Part shown: piece by piece, positions 9,101 to 13,678 of the stretch
Position numbering within the stretch: position 1 is the first letter of the stretch
How the letters are laid out: each line of letters begins with the position of its first letter
Assembly: GCF_000003605.2 (NCBI RefSeq)
Contig: NW_003128865.1
Span: 425,917-439,594, forward strand
Direction of reading: 5' to 3'
DNA from: Saccoglossus kowalevskii
Taxonomy: Eukaryota; Hemichordata; Enteropneusta; Harrimaniidae
DNA: 13,678 nucleotides
The notes under the pieces: model-generated
What the model was told of the DNA's origin: nothing
The model's database searches: none
What the model saw: the letters and a program-made list of their open reading frames with translations, nothing else
Translations under genes and position numbers: made by a program

Positions 9101-12100
9101 GTGTTGCAATGATTTCCATACATGCAATTGATTCAAAAACATCTGTCACTGTACATTGTATATATCATCTGAGAAAAACCACTATACAGTTACAATATCT
9201 AGTTGAGCCTTCAGGATATATTTGAAAGGTTTTTAAAAATATGGGTGTGGTCCTTTCTTTCCTTCAGCATACATGTATAGAGAACACAATTGTGCATATT
9301 AACATTTCAGTTAACATGCAAACATGAGAAAACATACAGTATGATTCCTTTGTCTGTATTTTCGTATTTTGTCACTCATTTTATTTGAAATCTTTGTGAA
9401 ATAAAACTATACAATGGATGAAGTTTTGCTTCTAATTGTGGAGGATCACTTACAGAAAAGTGTTTGCAGATAGTAGTTAATTAAGATAATTTTGAATCAA
9501 ATACTTGTTGACTTTGAACATTGAATTTTGTTTGCAGTTTACACTGGGTGAATGACCTTCCAAGGGCTCTTCGTCAGGTATTAATTTTTTTTAATTATTT
9601 AAACCATATAATATTTTGTTATTGAGTTGAAAAATTTGTTATATCCACAGATCTCAAATTAAGCACAATTATACAAATGTTTTCAGTATTTTGGTTCACT
9701 GATAAATCAATTCAAATCACATTGTTCCAAAATAAACAGGGAAATTATTATATTAATTGAATCTATTTATTACTGTATTAATGAAATAAATGAAATTTCT
9801 GGCTTTACTAAGGGTGTGTGCATATGTAATTTATAAAGATTCAGGAAATAGTTTAATGAGCAAAGTGGATGTTGTGAACTCTTTGAATTGAAAGCACATG
9901 TCATTTATTACCTGTTTTCTATTTTCAGATTCAAAGTTCACTTAAAAAAGATTCTCCATTTATCGGTTCTATGTTTGGTGCTGATACATTATTTGAACTA
10001 AGATGTTCATTGCAGCTAGCAGAAATTGAAAGAGAAGGGGTGAGATAATGACTTTAATTGGAATCTTGTGGATTAATTAGTCAATTGGAGATGTTGTTTT
10101 ATTCATAAAAAGATTGTTTTCTTACATTCTTTAAAATTTGTCATTAACAGTGACATATTGTTTTATTGACTGATATCCACAATGATATCCACAACATATG
10201 TTTTGGCAATTAAAACTCTTTTTCTCTGTTTTCTTATTACCTCATAGGGATTTGCTCCTCATATTTCACCGTTTACTGACATCCAAGATATTGGCAATCT
10301 GTTAAACAGAGCAGGATTTAACCTCCTTACGGTAGTAAGTAAAAAAAATATCAGAATTGAAGTACAAACATTTAAAGTATTTTCATTCTTTTTCATAAGG
10401 CTTACATGGAATGTTTCCCAAGATGCATTCTGTTTGCTATGCTGTTAATAGTTATTATTATACATGTACATCTGTCACCATAACGCCATAAGTTACAGCA
10501 TGCCGTAATTTTGCTGTATTGCACTGGGTATTTTTTCATCCTACCATATTAGGAAACATGGAGCGATTATGTGCATAAGCATCTTCTAATAATAAAAAAC
10601 AAATATGGCTGCCCCCAGGGTTTGACCAGATACACACAAAGAAGTTAGCTAAATCTGTTCTAAACGTTTTGGATTACATCATTCCCATGATGTATTCCGG
10701 GGTTAAAATATAAGACTTGGTCAGTATCGTGTTGCATTGACCTCCAGTGCACGTTGGTTGATAATCCCACTGTACTGTCTTTGTGTATACTTTGCAGTAT
10801 CTTCGTAATAATCTCAAAATCGTGTATATTTTGACAGTAATATATTATACATGTCCAGATTTCAATTGTCAAATCAATATAATCTTGTATTTTATTTTAT
10901 TGTTAAACCATTTATTACATCCTATAATTTAAATTCTGTTCATAAACTATCACAAATGCAATAATTCACTGTTTGTTCTTGCCTAGGATGTTGATGAGAT
11001 TGTTGTAAGTTACCCTTCTATGTTTGAATTGATGCAAGATCTGAAAGGAATGGCAGAAAACAATGCATCATGGTCTAGAAAGTTGTTACTACATAGAGAA
11101 TCAATGATGGCAGCTGCAGCTATATATAAAGGTAAAGATGGATGTTAACTGTGCTATTTATGGAGAATGACATCGCAGAAGTTCCCAGGGGAGATGATGG
11201 TTCACGTTTAGCAAATAACATTAGATATAATTTAAATAGTATTAAATTCTTATGAGGTTTGACACACGGAAAGGGAAATCCTTAGGAAACACAGTGGGAA
11301 CACTCAAACTCTGATTAGTCACATGTCTTATAAGCTATGAATGTGAGACATTGTTACTCAGAAAGACAGTCATATTGTTCCATATTTACTATTCGCTTAT
11401 GGTGGAATATCCCTCAAAATTTTTAGTTTACGTTCAGACAAGCCTGATGCAAGAAATTATGGGTTAGTCATTCATTCAAAGCTGTGTCTGAAACATACTT
11501 CAACCAATTCTCTTCAAACCTTGCACACACTTAACACCTAATCTGATACATTCAATGATTTCATGGTTGGGATTGGAAGAGTTACTGCTGACCATTTTAG
11601 TCGTAGAAAACAACACTAAAATCAGGTATTTTGACATGCAAGTGTTGTCTGACTTGGTTCAAACTTTGTGATTACAAAAATGGCTTATGACTGGCAGCCA
11701 TTTTGTTTTTGGCAATCTCAGACATGCTTTGAGCAATGAACTTAAAATGTTATATCTGATCAAAGATGGCTGACCCCTGACAATTAAGGACTAAAATCAG
11801 GTATTTTTACATGTCTGGAAACGCATCTTCGGCATGTGTTGTCCAATTTACTTCCAACTCTGTGGATGATTTACCATTATTGCTAGTTGCTCATTCCCAG
11901 AAATCAAGTATCTATAGTTTTGGAACGAATGCACCATCTCCCTGCCAGTAATTGACAAAGTACATTGTATGCTACAGCTACATGTCTCAGTAATGTCTTG
12001 TGTGTTATTTGCATTGCAGAAATGTATGGAAATAAAGATGGTTCAATACCAGCAACTTTTCAAATTTTGTATATGATTGGCTGGAAGCCTGACCCATCAC

Positions 12101-12593
12101 AGGTGTGTAGAATTAACAAATTTATTTCACTGGAAAAAAAAAAACATTTTTATGCTCAGAGACATTATAAATTGATTGAACATTGAAAAATCCACGTTAA
12201 AATATATATGTAACAAAATGTTTGATTTATTAGTGAGATGTTCAAATCAGTTACATCAGGTGGGCTTTTTTCATCAAAACGATATTTTATCATTTTGATA
12301 TTGAGCTATAACAAAATAAATTCAAGCTTAATATCAAATCATTTGATTTTTGCCTCAGATGTTTCAACAGCGCCTTTCACACAATTCACAAGACCTGGCT
12401 GTAAATGGAAAATTACCTATTACAATTCGATGTCTAATGTTTACTTTCTTTAAGTGAGACACTACACAATATTTTACTCACCAATACACATATTATTTTG
12501 TTGTATTGTAAGGCACAACCAGCAACAAGAGGATCAGCAACCGTATCACTGAAAGATTTAGAGAGTATCAACCAAATGAAATTTGATGAATGA
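3091..12593 (+). CDS. NDUFAF5: NDUFAF5, complex I assembly factor (arginine hydroxylase), 5'-incomplete, ten exons
   Basis: Joining 3091-3131, 4193-4256, 7095-7142, 7847-7953, 9538-9577, 9929-10039, 10248-10334, 10987-11131, 12020-12102 and 12513-12593 gives about 268 residues with no internal stop. All introns are GT-AG, with phases 2,0,0,2,0,0,0,1,0. The protein has SAM-binding motif [12 protein letters not shown], an acidic-loop region QSDMSAE, then [38 protein letters not shown] and [10 protein letters not shown]. It ends with [12 protein letters not shown] and [11 protein letters not shown]. These are hallmarks of NDUFAF5 (C20orf7), a mitochondrial matrix protein with a methyltransferase fold that hydroxylates an arginine of NDUFS7 early in complex I assembly. 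The human protein is 345 residues, so roughly 70-80 N-terminal residues, including the presequence, are missing here and probably lie upstream. No defect is seen in the visible part. The intron after the second visible exon holds a large retroelement remnant. Confidence 0.95.
3132..4192 (+). other. NDUFAF5 intron between exons a and b
   Basis: AT-rich intron with no recognised gene. It contains a TG dinucleotide run at about 3878-3893, homopolymer runs near 3549-3560 and 3854-3862, and a pair of 10-bp inverted copies of GGTATATCAC (3180-3189 and 3426-3435) that could be the ends of an old non-autonomous element, though nothing else supports that. Confidence 0.6.
4193..4256 (+). CDS. NDUFAF5: NDUFAF5 exon b, SAM-binding motif I
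   Basis: The acceptor is TTTTACAG and the donor is GTAAGT at 4257. The first base completes the AGA Arg codon, followed by [20 protein letters not shown] and Asp. LDLGCGKG is the glycine-rich SAM-binding loop of class I methyltransferases and is intact. Confidence 0.95.
4366..4870 (+). pseudogene. DIRS-like RNase H domain and following conserved block
   Basis: Frame 2 reads [20 protein letters not shown], the region with the catalytic Glu, then [11 protein letters not shown]. After a one-base frame change in the G-run at about 4551-4557, frame 1 reads [37 protein letters not shown] and a TGA at 4708-4710. Readings continue in other frames with [18 protein letters not shown] and YAFPLFPL. In related elements the second block is SDNT and the last is LADALSR. 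Here both Asp positions read Gly (codons 4520-4522 and 4669-4671). An active RNase H needs those acidic residues, so this domain should be dead even without the frameshifts. Confidence 0.82.
5110..6199 (+). pseudogene. DIRS-like tyrosine recombinase, several frames, catalytic residues lost
   Basis: The core-binding (SAM-like) domain reads [20 protein letters not shown] and [16 protein letters not shown] (about 5170-5350). It is followed by [16 protein letters not shown] and [10 protein letters not shown] (5394-5508, then TGA). After a frame change, [15 protein letters not shown] carries the first catalytic Arg (CGT 5574-5576), which is conserved. Pieces such as LLCPVRA (about 5753-5774) and [17 protein letters not shown] (5877-5927) follow. 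Frame 2 from 5969 reads [15 protein letters not shown], then [16 protein letters not shown] and [12 protein letters not shown], ending TAA at 6197-6199. In HEVC the H-x-x-R Arg is Cys (TGT 5978-5980). The nucleophile site reads YH, one residue off the HY pattern of the family, suggesting Tyr to His at 6077-6079. It cannot encode an active recombinase. Confidence 0.83.
6200..6562 (+). other. Non-coding 3' part of the DIRS-like element
   Basis: This follows the recombinase stop. Two overlapping reading frames stay open across part of it, but neither resembles a known protein, and its C-rich, T-rich composition matches the rest of the element. It leads directly into the terminal repeat block. 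Confidence 0.5.
6563..6992. repeat. Terminal direct and inverted repeat block of the DIRS-like element
   Basis: A 45-base unit beginning CAGTTCAAAATAGTCATTTT occurs at 6563-6607 and again at 6906-6950, with 43 of 45 bases equal. Each contains the small palindrome TCAAAAT-AGTC-ATTTTGA. The left copy folds back on itself: AGTCTATGGTGGGTA (6593-6607) pairs with 6670-6684 with one mismatch. The sequence 6624-6684 is also the inverted counterpart of 6935-6992. Thus the left copy is a complete hairpin and the right copy is a single arm. This fits the inverted terminal repeats and internal complementary region of DIRS elements. Confidence 0.8.
6827..6871. repeat. Hairpin in the spacer between the two terminal repeat copies
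   Basis: AGAATCT and AGATTCT form an outer stem. Inside it, GTCA-T-GGGG-CTT-CCCC-TGAC forms an inner stem with a three-base loop and a one-base bulge. The structure sits in the element's repeat block, in the about 220 bases separating the two direct copies. It may be part of the internal complementary region, but a role is only inferred. Confidence 0.6.
7095..7142 (+). CDS. NDUFAF5: NDUFAF5 exon c
   Basis: Encodes [16 protein letters not shown] between ATTCCTAG and GTAAGT (7143), phase 0 at both ends. It aligns with the second strand of the methyltransferase fold. The Asp of QSDMS corresponds to the acidic residue that usually contacts the SAM ribose. Confidence 0.93.
7143..7846 (+). other. 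NDUFAF5 intron between exons c and d
   Basis: AT-rich intron. ATTTATTTTCACTGA at 7295-7309 recurs as ATTTTATTTTCACTGA at 7360-7375. TTCGCTG near 7352 and CAGCGAA near 7382 form a short inverted pair. These look like a decayed short interspersed repeat. Nothing else is recognised. Confidence 0.55.
7847..7953 (+). CDS. NDUFAF5: NDUFAF5 exon d
   Basis: Encodes [35 protein letters not shown] and the first two bases of a Ser codon. The acceptor is TTTTACAG and the donor is GTTAGT at 7954. DEENLPF and DLVISSLS match the conserved strands 3 and 4 of NDUFAF5. Phase 2 donor. Confidence 0.95.
8016..8199. mobile_element. Short non-autonomous (MITE-like) element with 22-bp inverted ends
   Basis: TACTGTAAAATCTGTATTAG plus AA (8016-8037) is the inverse of 8178-8199 with one mismatch in 22. 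The interior repeats TCTATTA three times (8047, 8086, 8161) next to GATGCAGCG or GATGTGG-like sequence, so it may itself be built from a short repeat. No open frame of interest and no convincing target site duplication are visible. Calling it a MITE is an inference from the inverted ends and size. Confidence 0.6.
8306..8394. repeat. 89-bp palindromic segment with perfect 13-bp hairpin
   Basis: TGATAAACAAACA (8341-8353), loop TTTTG, then the exact inverse TGTTTGTTTATCA (8359-8371). Outside this, ATGTTCT (8306-8312) pairs with AGAACAT (8388-8394). A second small hairpin, TAGTCAC-AA-GTGACTA (8317-8332), sits only on the left side. The overall fold resembles a very short palindromic transposon remnant. 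The sequence alone does not show what produced it. Confidence 0.65.
8408..8705 (-). mobile_element. Antisense 3' end of a non-LTR retroposon with Cys-rich ORF end
   Basis: Read on the minus strand, an open frame from 8705 to 8466 includes [18 protein letters not shown] and then [16 protein letters not shown], a Cys/His-rich stretch of the type found at the C-terminus of some LINE proteins. After the stop come GATGCAATAAACAATTATT and repeated ATT, i.e. an AATAAA followed by an ATT microsatellite, like the tail of the LINE at 1-1215. The tail also makes a 9-bp inverted pair (ATGCAATAA at 8408 with TTATTGCAT at 8436). The protein family is not assigned, and the 5' limit is only the start of the open frame. 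Confidence 0.5.
9538..9577 (+). CDS. NDUFAF5: NDUFAF5 exon e
   Basis: One base completes the Ser codon, then [13 protein letters not shown]. The acceptor is TTTGCAG and the donor is GTATTA at 9578. [12 protein letters not shown] is among the most conserved stretches of NDUFAF5, so the 40-base exon is secure despite its size. Confidence 0.95.
9578..9928 (+). other. NDUFAF5 intron between exons e and f
   Basis: AT-rich intron of 351 bases. Nothing recognisable was seen apart from the splice signals (GTATTA donor, TTTTCAG acceptor). Confidence 0.7.
9929..10039 (+). CDS. NDUFAF5: NDUFAF5 exon f
   Basis: Encodes 37 residues from [20 protein letters not shown] to [14 protein letters not shown], phase 0 at both ends. 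The acceptor is TTTTCAG and the donor is GTGAGA at 10040. [20 protein letters not shown] is diagnostic of NDUFAF5. The next exon also begins with Gly, giving the conserved EREGGF junction. Confidence 0.97.
10248..10334 (+). CDS. NDUFAF5: NDUFAF5 exon g
   Basis: Encodes 29 residues, [20 protein letters not shown] then RAGFNLLTV, phase 0 at both ends. The acceptor is CCTCATAG and the donor is GTAAGT at 10335. It matches the conserved GF(S/A)PHISPF and LLxRAGFxxLTV segments. Confidence 0.97.
10335..10986 (+). other. NDUFAF5 intron between exons g and h
   Basis: AT-rich intron. There is a small hairpin (TACATCAT-TCCC-ATGATGTA, about 10675-10694) and a weak inverted pair ACACAAAGA/TCTTTGTGT (10634 and 10778). 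No gene or known repeat is recognised. Confidence 0.6.
10987..11131 (+). CDS. NDUFAF5: NDUFAF5 exon h
   Basis: Encodes [39 protein letters not shown] and MMAAAAIYK, plus one base. The acceptor is TTGCCTAG and the donor is GTAAAG at 11132. YPxMFELMxDLxGMxE is the family hallmark. Phase 1 donor, completed by AA of the next exon to give Glu. Confidence 0.97.
11132..12019 (+). other. NDUFAF5 intron between exons h and i, with diverged tandem repeat
   Basis: An 888-base intron. Its middle (about 11450-11930) looks like two or three diverged copies of a repeat (separate entry). The rest shows nothing recognisable. Confidence 0.6.
11490..11930. repeat. Diverged tandem repeat, unit about 175 bp
   Basis: ACTAAAATCAGGTATTTT-G-ACATG at 11615-11638 recurs at 11790-11813 with one mismatch in 24. 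Following bases are also related: GTGTTGTCTGACTTGGTTC and later CAAACTTTGTG against GTGTTGTCCAATTTACTTC and later CAACTCTGTGG. A weaker third copy (CAACCAATTCTCTTCAAACC) lies near 11501. The middle copy contains AAAATGGCT (11677-11685) inverted as AGCCATTTT (11696-11704). Confidence 0.6.
12020..12102 (+). CDS. NDUFAF5: NDUFAF5 exon i
   Basis: Two bases complete Glu, then [20 protein letters not shown] and WKPDPSQ. The acceptor is GCATTGCAG and the donor is GTGTGT at 12103. It matches the conserved MYxNxDGSxPATxQIxYMIGWK. Confidence 0.97.
12103..12512 (+). other. Last NDUFAF5 intron
   Basis: AT-rich intron of 410 bases with nothing recognised. It ends TTGTATTGTAAG, an AAG-type acceptor with A at -3, which is uncommon. 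Confidence 0.65.
12513..12593 (+). CDS. NDUFAF5: NDUFAF5 terminal coding exon j
   Basis: Encodes [20 protein letters not shown] then QMKFDE and TGA (12591-12593). It aligns with the conserved (A)xPAxRGSATVS C-terminus. The exact acceptor is set by the Ala-Gln-Pro alignment and phase 0. Confidence 0.93.
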   Translation, partial: AQPATRGSATVSLKDLESINQMKFDE

Positions 12594-12644
12594 AACAAGT
12601 GACAACTGACAATTAGATGTTTGTGACTAGTTTATTATTTAGCT

Positions 12645-12679
12645 TGTGATGCAGCATGTGATGCAGCGGTGATGCAGCT
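12645..12679. repeat. Three-copy 12-bp tandem repeat TGTGATGCAGC(A/G)
   Basis: Copies at 12645-12656, 12657-12668 and 12669-12679, the last one base shorter and ending T. It lies about 50 bases into the presumed 3' UTR. It is probably a minisatellite. Confidence 0.75.
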
Positions 12680-13168
12680 TTAAGCCATCTTTAAGATACA
12701 AATACATGTACAGAAGATTTATTATAAGCCTCTTCAAAGTGATAACATAATTAATTGGAAGATCATCTTAATATATCGAGTGAAAGGTAGTTGACATGTG
12801 GCAATAAGAGTTGCAGTAGTCTGGAAACACAGCTTAAAAACATTCCTGGTACAACAGAATTGTGAGGTTCAACACTCTACAACTTGGGAGGAATATCAGT
12901 TTGTCGGGTTGACTGAATCATACATATTATGGTATATAGGTGTACTACTCGTGTATCAAATATATTATTATATAACAGATGACTTGTACCATAGCATGAA
13001 CAGGATACCGTGGAATTTGGAAATTTGTAAATTTCAAACTGACCTTTGTGTTTTTTGTGTTCATTTACATACGTATTCTGATACTACATTACCCAAAACT
13101 ACTTGTTATATTGAATCACTAGCATGAACTAAAATTACCTACTACAATTTTCTATATGTAACAATGCA

Positions 13169-13174
13169 AATAAA
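13169..13174 (+). promoter_or_regulatory. Candidate polyadenylation signal AATAAA (proximal)
   Basis: This is the first canonical AATAAA after the NDUFAF5 stop, about 575 bases downstream. TG-rich sequence (GGAATGTTGTTTAG) follows within 30 bases, as expected for a cleavage-stimulating region. Confidence 0.5.
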
Positions 13175-13430
13175 CATGATTGAAAACTGGAATGTTGTTT
13201 AGATCACAGCTACACAAAATGTTTTATTATAAAGTTGAAGTTGTTTTTAACCATAATATATTGTCTGTTTTCTTCATGAACTACACTGAGGATGGATGTA
13301 AGACAATAATGGACTGTATGTATGATTTGACTGAAAAGCCAATAGTATTTTTTCAATGATTTATAATCATTTATACCATGGATTGCAGTTTGCACAATTT
13401 CATTATTAGTATTTCTAAGTGTTTTTCATG

Positions 13431-13436
13431 AATAAA
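13431..13436 (+). promoter_or_regulatory. Candidate polyadenylation signal AATAAA (distal)
   Basis: A second canonical hexamer, about 840 bases after the stop codon. It would give a longer 3' UTR if used. Confidence 0.35.
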
Positions 13437-13582
13437 CAAAACATAAACTAACTTATGTTAAGGATGGGCTTGAAATGTAGGAAAAAAATATGATATATAG
13501 AAGATCACCTAAGGTGGAAAGAGGATGTTGCATCGACTGAAGTGAACATATGAAATTCTCAGTTAGAAAAATTTAATTACCA

Positions 13583-13677
13583 CAAGTCATTTATTGTGTG
13601 CAAGTTGACATGAAATTGCTAGTTGCATATGAAACTACTATAACTAAAGACAGCAAGTCATTTATTGTTTTCAAGTT
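13583..13677. repeat. Direct repeat at the window edge, period 71
   Basis: CAAGTCATTTATTGT-GTG-CAAGTT (13583-13606) recurs at 13654-13677 with TTT in place of GTG (22 of 24 equal). CATATGAAA also occurs before each copy (about 13547 and 13626). It may be the beginning of a longer tandem array continuing beyond the window. Confidence 0.6.
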
Positions 13678-13678
13678 C

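Larger units (their letters stand above)
7954..9537 (+). other. NDUFAF5 intron between exons d and e
   Basis: This 1.6-kb AT-rich intron holds a 184-bp element with inverted ends (8016-8199), an 89-bp palindromic segment (8306-8394) and an antisense retroposon tail (about 8408-8705), each listed separately. From about 8710 to 9537 nothing recognisable was seen. Confidence 0.65.
12594..13678 (+). other. NDUFAF5 3' UTR and downstream non-coding sequence
   Basis: AT-rich, with no gene recognised. A three-copy 12-bp repeat lies at 12645-12679. AATAAA occurs at 13169-13174 and 13431-13436, either of which could direct polyadenylation. The transcript end therefore cannot be placed with certainty. 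The last 100 bases contain a direct repeat. Confidence 0.6.

Noticed and set aside
10634-10786. Possible inverted-end element (ACACAAAGA/TCTTTGTGT)
   Set aside because: Nine bases only, with no supporting structure; no SINE-type promoter boxes were found inside.
12798-13127. 109-residue open frame after the NDUFAF5 stop
   Set aside because: It starts at GTG, not ATG, has no recognisable domain, and lies in AT-rich 3' UTR/downstream sequence. Its composition is that of translated AT-rich DNA.

Overview
The window is eukaryotic, animal nuclear DNA. It holds GT-AG introns, AT-rich non-coding sequence and several decayed transposable elements. The kinds present (LINE with ATT-type tail, FLYWCH/MULE transposase, DIRS-like tyrosine-recombinase retroelement, short palindromic elements) suggest an aquatic invertebrate such as a mollusc, brachiopod, hemichordate or lancelet. 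The species cannot be fixed from the sequence alone. No prokaryotic genes, CRISPR, tRNA or rRNA genes were seen.

One host gene is supported. Ten exons on the + strand between 3091 and 12593 splice, with consistent phases, into about 268 residues ending at a TGA. The product matches NDUFAF5, the mitochondrial class I SAM-dependent methyltransferase-fold protein that hydroxylates an arginine of NDUFS7 during respiratory complex I assembly. The first exons (mitochondrial presequence and roughly 70-80 residues) are not found here and probably lie to the left of the window.

Layout. 1-1215: 3' end of a non-LTR retrotransposon (RT C-terminal region, a CCHC-type motif, 3' UTR and ATT tail), with a frameshift. 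1221-2404: a degenerate Mutator-like transposase with a partial FLYWCH finger; the LINE appears to sit inside it. 2405-3090: non-coding, with a GGGTCGAG-type short repeat cluster. 3091-12593: NDUFAF5. Its third visible intron carries, in sense orientation, a GC-richer, 5'-truncated and mutated DIRS-like element (4366-6994) whose RNase H and tyrosine recombinase have lost key residues and whose 3' end is a set of direct and inverted repeats. Other introns hold a 184-bp element with 22-bp inverted ends, an 89-bp palindrome, an antisense retroposon tail with a Cys-rich ORF, and a diverged tandem repeat. 12594-13678: 3' UTR with two AATAAA signals, a 12-bp tandem repeat, and a direct repeat running to the window edge.

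The mobile-element remnants do not cooperate with NDUFAF5; they are passengers in and next to it. I did not find a convincing new biological system. The most unusual structure is the repeat block at 6563-6992, read as the terminal/internal complementary repeats of the DIRS-like element.
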